Shown in pieces: positions 23,530 through 35,510 of a DNA stretch of 64,000 nucleotides (the stretch's first letter is position 1; every line of letters starts with the position of its first letter). The position numbers and the translations under genes were made by a program. The DNA lies in assembly GCA_023105745.1 (NCBI GenBank), contig JALGQZ010000004.1, positions 67,941,112-68,005,111 on the forward strand, written 5' to 3'. Source of the DNA: Austropuccinia psidii. Its lineage: Eukaryota; Basidiomycota; Pucciniomycetes; Pucciniales; Sphaerophragmiaceae. The notes under the pieces are model-generated. The model saw only the letters and a program-made list of their open reading frames with translations. It did no database searches and was not told the DNA's origin.

Positions 23530-26500
23530 ACTCTTGAGGTATTTGGACCAGGCTTGTCTGGATACAATGAATGGAAATCCTTAACAAGTTCTGGTGAGTT
23601 GGTAAGGTTGGAAGATGGTTCCCAAGTGGTTCTTTCTGGGTCTTCACTGAATCCTTTCCACTCTACAAGATACCATAATTTACCTCTTTTGAGTTTTGAG
23701 TCCAGAACCTAAGCCACTTCCCATTCTTCTTGCTCTTCCACTAAAACTGGTGGTGGCGGCAATTGATGACGATTTGGGATAGTTGAATGCTTGACTGGTT
23801 CTAATAAGGACACATGGAATACAGGGTGAACTGTCTTCCATTGCTGAGGCAACTTGAGGTGATATGCATGGCTGCCAATCTTCTTAAGAGCTTCAAAGGG
23901 TCCCAACCATCTTTCTGATAATTTCTTGGTGGGTCTTGTTGTCTTGATGTTCTTGGAAGCTAGCCATACTTTGTCCCCAGGTTGGAAATCAGGTGGAATT
24001 GCCCTATTTCTATCTGCATACTTCTTGAATCTCCTTATTTCTGACTCTAATTCTTCTTTGATAACTTGCTGTACTAATTGGAGTTTTGTTGATAACTTTC
24101 CAGCAGGTGAGTCTTGAGAAATATGGATTGACTCAAAGCTGGGATTTCTTCCATAATTGGTGAAAAAAGGTGATTGCTTGGTTGATGAATGTTCTGCATT
24201 ATTATAGGCAAATTCAGCCAGAGGGAGCCAGGTGTACCAGTCATCTTGATGATAGCTGACATACATCCGAAGGTACTGTTCTAGTATCTGATTTACCCTC
24301 TCTGTCTGTCCATCTGTTTTAAGGTGAAAGGCAGTTGAAAGATCTCTTGATATCTTGAGCTTCTGACACAATTGAGTCCAGAATGATGAAACAAATATGG
24401 ATCCTCTATCACTAACAATACTGACTGGGAGTCCATGCTTGGAAAATACATGACTAATGAATATTTGAGGTAAATCCAGAGCAGTGATTGTGCCATAAGT
24501 TGGAATGAAGATTACCATTTTTGAGAATCTGTCCCCGACGACTAAAATTGAATCAAAGTTGTTTGACAGTGGCAATTGAGTGATGAAGTCCATTGATAAT
24601 GAATTCCAAGGACCAGATGGACTTGAAAGAGGCTTGAGTAATCCAAACTTCTTATGATGAATGTTCTTGCTTCTTGAACATTGCTGACATGAGGACACAT
24701 AGTCCTTGATGAATTGATTCATGCCAGCCCAATAAAAATCCCTCTCGATGAGCTTGAGGGTCTTCTCCTGGCCAGGATGGCCAGCCAATGGTGAGTCATG
24801 ACGCTTTTGAAGAATATCGAGTTGAAGTTCTTCATTGCTTGGAATTACCACTCTATCTTTGAATAATAATAACTTGGCTTGAGGTTCAAGAGAATAATCT
24901 GGAAGTGATTCATCTCTTGCTAGTTGCTTGAGTATTTCTTTGTAGTCTTTGTCTTGCCATACTCCTTTTTGAATCTTGTCAACTAAATCTGAGAAAATTT
25001 CCACTTTGATTGAGAAGAATCTTGACTCTTGAATTCCATCTTGCTTAAGAACTTGATGAAAATTTTGAGGATTCTTGCTGATGAAGTCCACCCCCCTCTC
25101 TGGGTACACGTCGTCCCGACGTGACAAGGCATCTGGTAAAGTGGCCAGCCTGCCTGGGCGGTAAGTGATAGTGAAATGAAATTCTGAGAGAAATTCAGCC
25201 CAACGGGCCTGACGACGAGTAAGAACTTTGGAAGACATGAAGTACTGCAAGGAAGAGTGGTCTGTCAAGACCTCAAAAGGATTGGAAAGAGAAAGAAGAA
25301 ATGCCCTCCAGCGCTTGAGAGCCCAAACTATTCCAAGGAGTTCCTTGTCATGAATTTCATAGTTGAGTTCAGCTGGTAAGAGCTTGCGACTATCAAATGC
25401 AATGGGATGCTTTCCAGAGTCATTCACCTGACTCAGTACGGCGCCCAATTCATAATCAGAAGCATCAGTCTCTACAATAGTAGGTAGAGATGGATTAAAG
25501 TGAGATAAGATAGGAGCAGAGGTGAAAGCTTCTTTGAGTGCTTGAAACTGACTAAGAGCTTCCTCATTGAAGATGAAAGGAGAATCTTTTTTAAGGAGGG
25601 AAGTGAGAGAAGTGATTTTTTTGGAATAATTTTTAATGAAACGACGATAAAAATTGGCAAAGCCAAGAAAGGATTGAAGAGCCTTGATGTTTTTGGGCTG
25701 AGGCCAATTGAGGATTTGCTGAACCTTTGAAGAATCCATCTTGAGGCCGTCACTTGAAACAACATAGCCCAAGTATTCCACACTTGAGGCATGGAATACA
25801 CACTTGGAGGCTTTGGCAAACAGATTATTGTCCCTCAGTCTTTGGAGGACAGAGGCCACATGTTTGACATGTTCCTCCTCAGAACTGGAAAAGACCATAA
25901 TATCATCTAGATAAACCACAACAAACACATCCAATAAATCTGCAAAGATATCATTTACTAGATTCTGGAAAGAAGCAGGAGCATTGGTCAAACCAAATGG
26001 CATGACCAAATACTCATAACTGCCATATTTGGTTCTAAAGGCAGTTAAGTGCTCATCCCCCTCTTTGATTCTCAGAAGGTTATATGCACCACGCAAATCT
26101 ATCTTGGAGAAGATAGTGGAACCGTTGAATACGGTAAGAAGCTGGTTCATAGGAGGAACAGGGTATCTGTTCTTCCTAGTGACAGCATTGAGTTTGCGGT
26201 AGTCAACACACAAACGAAGACCTCCATCCTTTTTCTTGACAAAAAGGACAGGTGCTCCTGTTGAAGAGGAGCTTGGTCTAATGAAACCTTTCTCTACATT
26301 CTCTGAAATGTAGGCCCGTAGTGTTTCTGACTCTTGATTTGATAATGAGTAGATAACACCAATTGGAGGTAGAAGACCCTCCAATTCGATATGGTGATCA
26401 TAGGCGCGGTGTGGAGGAAGTTTCTCTGCTTTCACTTTGGAGAATACATCCAAATAATGGTGATAAGCAGGAGGAACAACCTTCAACACAGTTTCAATTT

Positions 26501-27227
26501 CTTCTGGCTCTTCCTCCTCATCCCAGTGCTCCTGCAGGGATGCATGAAAAGATAAGGGAGGAAGGTCCATATCCCCTTGAAAGAGATGAAGTGAAGATAT
26601 GGCAACATCTTCTCCAACATCCTTTATCTCTTTGAAGACTTCATCTCTTAATGGAAGTAATGACTGAGAGGGAATAATGGAAGGGATATGGACAGAAGAA
26701 GGAAGGGAAGATGTCTTAAGTTCACCAACCAGAGCAACACTGTTGACAGAAGTGGCAAAGACATTACTAGTAGAAGGAATAATACCACTAGAATCCTTAT
26801 GATTAGAATCATCGGTGATCAATCCATTTTTCCAATCAATAATGGGATTAAAACGGTAAAGGAAATCATAGCCCAATATCAGGTCTTCTCCCTTGGGTGA
26901 ATCTATGATAAAGAGGTCCCATTCAAAGCTTGGGAAGGAAGGCAAGTCAGCTACCCACTTGGTATAATGGGTGATGAACAAGGCAGGGGATTCATTAGAA
27001 TCCAAAATGAAAAGAGGAATCTTTTCAGGGAGCTCTGACAGAGTCAATGAGTACTTCAGAACAAAATTCTTTGCAATAAAAGAGTTTGTAGCACCAGAAT
27101 CAATGAGAATACTATAAAAAATATCAGAGACAGAAGAGAAAATAAGAAATTGTAAAGATTTCTTGACACTAGTATTCAGAGTGCACAATTGTGCTCTTGA
27201 AGGAATTAAGTGAGAACCATTGAACAC
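23530..27227 (-). pseudogene. C1 pol polyprotein, premature stop before the chromodomain
   Basis: Ty3-type pol in the usual order: protease (LIDSGATNSF), RT (VVYLDDIMVF), RNase H (ETDASDYELGAVLS), integrase zinc domain, D-D-E core (SMDFITQLP ... SDRGSIFVSS ... TDGQTERVN) and a chromodomain. It lies in the -1 frame relative to gag and starts inside the gag end; the conserved GGGAAAA site is at 27248-27254. A TAG at 23709-23711 (CAG in D) ends it after EEWEVA, cutting off the chromodomain (WYLVEWKGF...), which is still readable down to 23530. Loss of the chromodomain would remove chromatin targeting but not catalysis. Confidence 0.93.
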
Positions 27228-27241
27228 ATCATGATCCCCAC

Positions 27242-28603
27242 TCAGGCTTTTCCCTGCTTGCTAGGGAAGCCTCTTGATGATGACCCAGGCTTGTTCTGAG
27301 GTCTCTTGAAGCATTTTTCAATTGGGTGCTTTCCACCACAATAAGTACACAACCCCTCTTTAATCCTGCTCTCCTTTTCAGAACCAATTAACTTATTGTC
27401 CTTATTGAGGAGAGCAGCATGAGGCTTGTCCTTTGAAGATTGGAATTGCTTGCCCTTCTTGTTCTTCTTCTGGTGAGGCCTCTTTGAAGATGAGTTTTGA
27501 GGAGGCCTAGACTGATTGGATCCAATGACTGGAGGCTTCTTCTCTTGATTGCCACCCTTTTCCTTTTGCCTCTCATGATATCTTGTGTCTAATTCTAAGG
27601 TGACATCCATAAGTTCTTGAAGAGTATCAAAGGTTCCAGGGTGAGAAGCCAACTGATCCAATAATCTTGATGCCAATCCTCTTCTGTAAACATGGATATA
27701 AGCTCTTTCCCCCCAATCTCCAATTCTTGACATTAAGCTTCTGAAATCTGCAATGTACAAGGAAACATGACCACTTTCCTTCATCCTCAAATTGTCCAAC
27801 TCTTGTTCAGCTTTCCTGACTTCATTGGGGTCACCAAACAGAGTGAATAATTGAGATTCAAACAATGGCCAATTATTGAGGAGGTAGGAAGGGTCTTCAT
27901 TGGAAATATTTGAGAGGTAAGGTTCAATCCACTTTCCAGCTCTACCAGTAAGAAACGAAGTTGAGTACAAAACCTTCTTCCTGTCAGAGAAGAATTTTGC
28001 TGGATCATTATGGAAAATTAGTTGACAGGATTGGATAAATCCTCTCAACTTAAGAGCTTGAGTACCATCAAAAGAATAAGGTGCCTTCATGGATGGAGTC
28101 TTGAAAGCAGGGGCTTTGGAATTGTCCCTGGGAGCAACTGCTTGAGCGAGTTGCCCCATGAATTGAGTCATCTGCTCCATCATCTTGAGGATACTTGGAT
28201 CAGTTTGAGAGACAAGAGGTTAACTAGAAAGGGCTAGATTAGAAACCTGAGGCACCTCTGGAGCATTTGCCAAGGCATCTGCCACTTCAGCTTCCCCAGA
28301 ATCTTCCTCTTCCACAGACTCTTCCCCCTCTTCATCTTCAACTTCCCCTTGTCTTGCTCTTGCACCTTCAGACATGCCAGGGTAGCCACCCAAAAGTCCA
28401 GAGAAAGATCTTGATCTTCTAGATTTCATTCCACCTCTTCTTGAGGGTGCTGCTCCTTCCATTGGTGGTCCTCTGTCCAAATTTGCACTCAGTTGATGAA
28501 CTGATGGTGTGCGGTCAAGAGGAGCCCTTGCTGTAGGAGTGAGAACAGCTTGAATTCTTTGGGATCTAGTATTTTTGGCTGGGGGACTATGCTGAACTGG
28601 CAT
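27242..28603 (-). pseudogene. C1 gag, one internal stop
   Basis: Homologous along its length to the 452-aa gag of D. Starts MPVQHSPPAKNTRSQR. Has an acidic Glu/Ser stretch, a retrotransposon-gag domain (FDGTQALKLRGFIQSC ... TFDTLQELMDVTLELD) and a C-terminal knuckle (CTYCGGKHPIEKC). The codon at 28218-28220 is TAA where D has coding sequence, giving a 128-aa product and a silent downstream remainder. Confidence 0.93.
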
Positions 28604-29320
28604 TTTGAAATAAATGAAATAAAACTTGGTGGTATTAAGGATAATCAAAACTTGGCCAAATCAATCACAATAAAATCTTGATGAGTCTTGAGGAATCAAT
28701 TCAAATCTTGAGGAATCAAATTCAATCAACAGTCAAATAAATTCAATCAATCAACAATCAATTCAAATCAAATATCAATAATCTTGAGGAAGTCAATATT
28801 CAATCAATATTCAATCAATAATCAATCAATGAATGTCTTCAATATGAAATCAAGTCTTGAGGAATCAATCAATCAGTTCAAAATCTTCAGAAATCAATTC
28901 AATATCTTGATGATTCGAATCAAATCAATAATCAAAATCAATTCTTGAGGATCAATCAATATCTTGAGAGTTCAAAGTCAATAAATCGAATAAATCCTGA
29001 ATCAATAACCCAAATGAATCCCAATGAATAATCCAATCAATTAAACCAATCAATAATTGCTAGATAAAACCTGAATAAGAACACAGAAAAAATTTGATTG
29101 ATAAAAATAAAATGAAGTGATGAAATGGTCAGCAATGATTAAGAAAGGAAAAAGAATCAATTTTTATAAGAATGAAATGAATGAGATGAAAATTGATGAG
29201 AGAGAAAAATTCATAAAAAATTATAAAAATCATAAAATCATGAAAAGGTCATAATTGAAGAATGAGAGAAATGAATAAAATGAATGAAAGAAAGAATCAA
29301 ATATGAGTTAATTAATTTAA
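28604..29320 (-). other. C1 leader with CAATCAAT repeats and self-primer site
   Basis: AT-rich 5' leader between gag and the 5' LTR, rich in degenerate TCAATCAAT and CTTGAGGAATC repeats; D has the same kind of leader at 39679-40468. On the minus strand the 14 nt TAAATTAATTAACT (29306-29319) start 1 nt inside the LTR and are complementary to AGTTAATTAATTTA within the LTR (29685-29698). Confidence 0.7.
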
Positions 29321-29936
29321 TGTCACAGGGGCTCTTCGAAGTGAAGAGGGCCTGGCACTCAGTAAACTGGGACTCACTTATGGAGGGCTCAAAGATATGG
29401 TAAGAAGAAGTACACTTAACAGTGTTAAAGATAAATTGCTAAAGAAATAAATATAAGAAAAGCAGCAACAAAGGATAAGAGTAAAAGAATAGAAGAGCCA
29501 ACCACAAACAAGTCCAAGTCCACTGTTTCAACCTGTCAGAATGGAAAGAGAAGGGTTAATAAGGATATGACCACCCAACTCATACTGCACAGGCAAAGAG
29601 AGTAAATGCAAAGACTAACTTAGAATTAAATAATTATAATACCCAAATATAAGGATAAGAATAATTATAAAATAATAAATAAACTAAATTAATTAACTGG
29701 GGAAAAGTCCCCAGGGGGGAGAAAGAGGGGCTGGTATATGTGAGAATCACCAGCCCTGATCCAGAGGAAGAATTTTCATGAGAATATTCGATGATTGAAT
29801 TGAGTCTGGCCAATACAGGTCCTGTATGGCTTTACAGAACCTGTACAAGAGGTGTGGTGTATTGAAGTGATCATACAGTTTCAAGTTGGTGTATTGAAAC
29901 TGTATTGGGTGAATCCAGCCTGTACAGGTATTGACA
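29321..29936 (-). mobile_element. C1 5' LTR, R/U5 side (rest at 61331-61458)
   Basis: 616 bp matching the U5-proximal part of the 3' LTR at 8014. Interrupted at ...TATTGACA by transposon T. The missing 128 bp are found 31.4 kb away at 61331-61458. The last three bases (ACA, 29934-29936) are the left TSD of T. Confidence 0.97.
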
Positions 29937-29982
29937 CACCAGGGCGAATCTCGCGTCAATCGTCGGCGATTGACTTCACGTC
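29937..29982 (+). repeat. Left terminal inverted repeat of T
   Basis: 46 bp beginning CACCAGGGCGAATCTCG, matching the right end with two mismatches (positions 5 and 18). Contains an internal perfect hairpin GTCAATCG-TCGG-CGATTGAC. Followed by CpG-rich subterminal motifs (GTCACGTCACGTCA, GCGTCAAGACAACGTCAA) up to about 30085. Confidence 0.95.
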
Positions 29983-31346
29983 GCACCGCGGTCAGTATAA
30001 AATCTTGCTTCGGTCGCATTAGTGTCACTTTATAGTCACTGGATTTAGTGGGTCACGTCACGTCAGCGTCAAGACAACGTCAATTGTCACATGTGTCACA
30101 TGAGAATGTCACTCACAGCCCAAACCCATTTCAACACTATGCGCAACGTTCGTGTAATTTCACCTCATTGGCTTCTGCCTCCCCGACGCTTAGCATGCTT
30201 ACGCACCCGCACCGCCCTCCATCCGGATGAGACTCCGACACTGCCCGCCCCTCTCCGTCCTCACCACTCGCTACGCTTTCACACCCACGCCCCTACCATC
30301 CTCACGCTTGTGTAGTACCCTCCCGACATGCCTCCGACAACGCTTACCATCCTTACGCTCATGTAGTGCCCTCCCGACATGCCTCCGACACCACTGATGA
30401 CCCTTACGCTTGTGTAGTGCCCTCCCGACATGCCTCCGACACAGCTTACCATCCTTACGCTCATGTAGTGCCATCCCGACATGCCTCCGACAACAGTTAC
30501 CCTCCCTCCCGACATTCTCCCGACACTGCTTACCATCCTTACGCTCATGTAGTGCCCTCCCGACATGCCTCCGACAACAGTTACCCTCCCTCCCGACACA
30601 GCTTACCATCCTTACGCTCATGTAGTGCCCTCCTGACATGCCTCCGACAACAGTTACCCTCCCTCCCGACACAGCTTACCATCCTTACGCTCATGTAGTG
30701 CCCTCCCGACATGCCTCCGACAACAGTTACCCTCCCTCCCGACACTGCTTACCATCCTTACGCTCATGTACAGTAGTGCCCTCCCGACATGCCTCCGACA
30801 ACGCTTACCCTCCTCACGCTTCCGTATTACATTCATAGTGTACAATATGGTGGCTTGTTGGCGTACACGATGAACGCAATTGCCGAAATATGCTGAGTGG
30901 CCTTCTCTGCCAACAGGACCTAAGGGGATATTGGTCAGTATATTCACCATGTTGTGGTTAGGGTTTAAATCATGAGACTCACAAATTAAAACCTAATAAG
31001 TGGACTATTTAAGACAAGAATTGTGTCTCCTGTTTCGCCGACAAAACCATTTTATTTCATGTCAATCAAATGAACACTTTGCTTAGTCCTTACCTCATGA
31101 GCATCGAATAGTTCAAAAGTTGACTTTAGTAGGTTTCTCACTAGTCAACTTTATTCAATGTCTCACAGGGAAGTGATTTCATTTGCATGATATGAAATAA
31201 TTTGCAAAACATCGCCTCCTTCAATTTCCCGCCAAATCGCATTTTGCAAATGCGATTATTTTACTTCCACCTATTTTCTTCAAAATTTTCAAACAAGTTA
31301 TCAATCAACTCGTCACCATCTATTTGCTTACTAAACTACCTCCGCG
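29983..31346 (+). repeat. Left subterminal region of T with minisatellite (30303-30830)
   Basis: Tandem units of about 54-80 bp built from CCTCCCGACATGCCTCCGAC and TTACCATCCTTACGCTCATG, roughly seven to eight copies with variants. ORFs across it on both strands are artefacts of the repeat. 30840-31346 is non-coding and would hold the promoter of the first T gene. Subterminal repeats are typical transposase-binding regions of CACTA elements. Confidence 0.8.
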
Positions 31347-33588
31347 ATGGCCCAAACCCCGGGAAATTCAACGGAATTTAATGAACGACCAACTTCAGCC
31401 CCAGAGAGTGGAAGTGAAATCTCTGATATGGCCAGTAGTCGTGAATTAGGCATTGAAGCAGAGAGCCAGTCACATGAAGATAATCAAGATCCACCAGCTC
31501 TTCCAGAATGTGAGTATACATCCATCTTGAGTATTTCTAATCTCTCAAAACCTGATATTGTGTCATAGCCTTTATTTCAGGTCAACCGCCAAGCTCTCAG
31601 AAACCGAATTTTAAAAGTTATGAGAAGGAAAAGACTGTTGAACCTTGTGCACCGACAGAAGATGATGGGCAAGATGATGTAATTTTCAGTGGGGAGGTGG
31701 AAATTATATCCAAGGAACAATTTGTCTCCAACATTGCTCAAACAATCTCAAGGCTCGAAAAAATCCAAAATGATAGTAAAATTCCTGATTATGTGCGTCA
31801 AAAGATTGCTGAAGCCATGAGCCTGCTCAAAATGGATTTGAACCGTAAGTCCATTACTAATTCAAAACAAAATTGATAAAAATAGCTGCTTACAATATAT
31901 GGGCAGGTGTGGAGGTGGGAGAATCTCTACCTGAAGGATCTCGAGTCGTAATTGGATTTCCAGGCAAAGGATTAGGAAAAAGACCAAATATACATGCGAC
32001 CAAAAAAACAAACAAAAAACGCCGTACCTTTGAAGCCGCAAACGATTCTCGCGATCAAGGTGATGAAATTATCAATGTTGAAGGGGACCATATTGATAAT
32101 GAACCTCCGCATACTGAACCCTCCCCAATACTCAATGAAACAATCCAAGATGAAGCTCCACATACAGAAAGTCCCCCGATACCCAATGAAACAATGCATG
32201 ATGCAACCCCTCCCGCCTCTCCTCGGAATATTCAAGCCTTTCAAGAAAGGGAAACAATTAAACATGATACAATGGGACGAGATATGACTGATATAATTCC
32301 CGACGCTGAGCCCGAAGTGTCATCCGCTGCGAATTTTCAAGGAATATTTTTATCCCGCATGGAAGAGTTTGCAGGCGTTTTGAATTATCATTCCAATATT
32401 ACTCAACAATCATGGAAAAGGGGGCTTGATAATATCAATAGGATTTACAAAAATAGATGGGACAATTTACCAACAAAGGATGCTCATACATTCCTGCCCG
32501 TTGGTATTAAGGTGATCAGTAACCGAGATCTTAAAATGTCGGCTTGGCTGCAGGACCTTGAGATGGCAGGTGAGTTTTTTTTTATCTTTGTGCATGATAC
32601 TTGATTATTGGCTGTTGACTGGTGATATAAATTGCAATATACAGGGTTAGATTTTTTTAAGCCAACCGAAACAGAAGCGTTTTTTGATCACAACATTTGG
32701 AATCTCAAATTGATGAAGGAATCAGCTAAACCTCCAGATAATCTCGCAAAATCTGAACACTCCTTCTTCAAAATGGTTCAGAGCCTTCTTTACCCCGCCA
32801 ATCCAGTTAAACATTTTTGGGCAAATGTTATGTTTGAATCCATTAGTTTAGTCTCATACGATGTGATTGCACCCAAACCATATGTTGCACCAACATCAAA
32901 TTCGACCGATCCTCTTGGACTCGAACGGGGAGCAGTTGAATACCTTGCCTCCTGCTTGAGTAAATCAAAGCAACGTGCAACCCAACTCAGCATTGAAGGT
33001 GGCGGGGCTGACAATGAGATATCCACAAAGCCGCACAAGAACCTGGAGGATCTAATGGATACAGTTATCCATTTGATGATTGCATACAACATGGTACGTG
33101 CACATACAAAGGTCGAAGTTAATGGCATCAAAGGCAAACTCACGAACTCAAAAAAAAATGAGGCCATCAAAGATCTTTTGGCATGTCACAAGAATCTTGG
33201 AATCAATCGAATTTGCTATGGTATATTAGCGGCATTCTGTGCGGCGGGGGTTCGTGGTTTGATGGTATGCTCAGATGACTGGAGAACAAGCTCAGTTAAA
33301 GGGGCTTTAGCACTAATTGACATTTCCGCAAAACTTTCAGAGGGTAAAAATCTAGTGGAGCCAGTGTGGCTACGTACTAATAAGTATATATGTAATTTAC
33401 TGAATAAAAGTTTCTTCTCATCAGAGTCTTTTAACCCCACTGTACCTCTTAGATTTGATTTTGCACGATGCTTAGTATTAGACTTTGGTGATGCCTGGGT
33501 GGCGAATCGCGGGCTTGGTTCAAGTGATGAGGTCACCTTGACGGTACCCAGGTCAGCTAAACTCACAACCAGGATTGACCCGTTTTAG
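31347..33588 (+). CDS. T-borne unknown protein, 677 aa, four exons
   Basis: Exons 31347-31509, 31581-31844, 31907-32569 and 32645-33588. All junctions are GT-AG and keep frame; introns are 62-75 nt. I do not recognise the family. The N-terminus is acidic and Ser-rich. A basic cluster (KKTNKKRR, about residues 175-183) could be a nuclear signal. It is followed by imperfect ~20-residue repeats around EPPHTEPSPILNET / EAPHTESPPIPNET. The C-terminal ~315 residues look globular and helical with conserved-looking Trp, Cys and Phe (VKHFWANVMF, RICYGILAAFCAAGVRG, VLDFGDAWVANRG). First gene from the left end of T, same direction as the dioxygenase that follows. A DNA-binding accessory transposition protein is one option, without direct evidence. 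Confidence 0.75.
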
Positions 33589-34165
33589 ATTAGCTTTGTA
33601 CTAGATAGATTGTAATTGAATTTTGCAAAGTTATTTATGAATTTAATAATCATGACTTCCTATCCTACTACGGCCCGGATGCCACAGTCTGAGTACCAAT
33701 AGTAATTGTACGGCGGCATGCCTCCGTACATCATTGCAAAGACTCCGACAAGACGCAAGCTGAGTCAGGCGATATGCCCGCGAGTAGCACACCCGGGTGC
33801 ATTGCGGGAAGTCGCGTTTATCACTTCCCGCCAGCCCATAATAGGCCAAATGTTCCTGTGTCTTTCAAGAGGACTAGGATAGCTAGGGATCCGCAGCAGG
33901 ATGCATATTGCATTTGCGTGTGCTTGCAATATTCCAAATGGTTGGATTGGAAAGTGATTGCATGGGAACATCAATGTGGAAAATTGAATAATGCACTATC
34001 CACTGCAATTTTCAGGTTCAGGTATTTGAGATCGTGAATTTGCCAAGGTCAGGCGTGAACTTTCTTTTTAGCCGCAATTAAAAAAGATTCATCCACCGCA
34101 ATGCAATTTAGGTGATATTAAGAAATCAGTAATCATTCAGTTTCATTTCATTTTCTGCTGAAAGC
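33589..34165. other. Intergenic region with palindrome P1 (33707-33730)
   Basis: No gene. At 33707-33730 a 24-bp near-palindrome: half-site TGTACGGCGGCA with its mirror TGCCTCCGTACA, one mismatched pair. It lies about 440 bp upstream of the dioxygenase start and is one of a family of such sites in T. Confidence 0.6.
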
Positions 34166-35510
34166 ATGCCATTCACGAAAAAAGGAGAAGAGCGTAAAAG
34201 GGAACTCGCGAGAAAGCGTCGGGCTGAGGAAGGAAAGTGTGAGTTACTCGCTTAATCTCAATGCATATATATAGATATATATATATGCTTCCACATTTAT
34301 GTGGCACCCTCATTGGGCCCCACTGAAGAACATGGGCTTTAGTCGGTTCAGATTGTGCCAATGTCATGTGGGCTCCAACAGGGAAGTCAAAGGATGTGTG
34401 CCGAAGAAAGCTCCTTGGCAGTATCTGATATCTTGTGTGCTTCAACACGTAGTGATCCCTCAACCACTCGGGAATAGTAGCAGATCCCAAAAGACAAATG
34501 AGCGCAAAACGACCCGAATGAATAGGTTGTTTTCCTCCTCTCGCCCAACAGCACAAATATCAATGCCAGTATCAGCAAATATCACCCCAAGTGAAATTCG
34601 GAGGGTTGTGGATGTCAATCAGATCAAACGCATTCACTTTGGGCGTGTGGCAATTTTCTCTTCAACCGGATTACTCATTGCCCTTGTCGAATTCCGACCA
34701 TTCACAACAATGAGTGAAGTCGAGGTCAATCAATGGGATGAATTATCACAATTCCTATTTCGCGAAAAGAGTTTCACCGACCCTATTGCAACAAATGGAG
34801 CATTACTGGAGGGATTTATGTTCGCGATTGGGTGGCGCAAATGCACCACGAAGAATGAACAATTTGGTCTGTATGGTAGTGCTGGCAAAATTGAAAATGC
34901 AAAAGATGAATGGCGGGACCGAGGTGCCAATCTTAGCTCGGTGGGTCGCATTCTAGGTCAATCCTTACGATATGTTGGGGATAATTTATTTCAGAAGATT
35001 CAAAATTGCTACAACTCATTGGGGGTTCCGTCTTTTGATCAAGTCAACTATGAAGGCAATATTCCGGCAAATCAGGGTGCATTCGAGTTCGCTTCCGCAC
35101 TCACTTTCACCATGAATGGATTCAAAAACGCACCTCATGTTGATAAGGATGCATCGCTGTATGCTTCGGGATGGTGGTTTCAAGCTGATAAGCGGACCGG
35201 CCAAATTCAAAGAGATGCGTCAAAGCGGTGTACAGGGGGAAAATTGATTTTCCCAAATGAGCATTTTTGGATTGATCTATCCGCATGTCATGGGCTCATT
35301 CAGGTAGTGTGGGCCAGTAGTACATTTGTTCATTATACTGATCCAGCACAGGACAACAAAAGCACGACACTAGTGGGTATGTCCGCACAATGCTCAAGCA
35401 GGTTAGCAAAAACAATGCGGCAAAAAAGCAATGGCTATTATGAGATTGGCGAGAGAGCGGGCTATCAAATCAGGGATGGTAATACAATCTCATGCCGATT
35501 CAAAGAATGA
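34166..35510 (+). CDS. Tet/JBP-like 2OG-Fe(II) dioxygenase
   Basis: Two exons, 34166-34236 and 34382-35510, 399 aa; the first exon and intron (GTGTGAGT...CAACAG) are a prediction, and a start at 34299 is possible without splicing. Short Lys/Arg-rich N-terminus (MPFTKKGEERKRELARKRR). The body follows the layout of rust Tet-like oxygenases: GRVAIFSSTGLLIALVEFRPF, GFMFAIGWRKC, FASALTFTMNGFKNAPHVDKDAS, then a C-terminal barrel half. Probable iron ligands are H276 and D278 (HVD) and H341 (FVHYTDP); R364 may bind 2-oxoglutarate. Family enzymes oxidise 5-methylpyrimidines in DNA or RNA; substrate here is unknown. In fungi such genes are known to travel with DNA transposons, mainly KDZ types. Likely nuclear. 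Confidence 0.82.

Noticed and set aside
30271..30950. Minus-strand Gly/Ser/Val-rich repeat ORFs and plus-strand Pro/Ser repeat ORFs
   Set aside because: They are translations of the minisatellite at 30303-30830 in several frames; no start context or intron pattern supports a gene.
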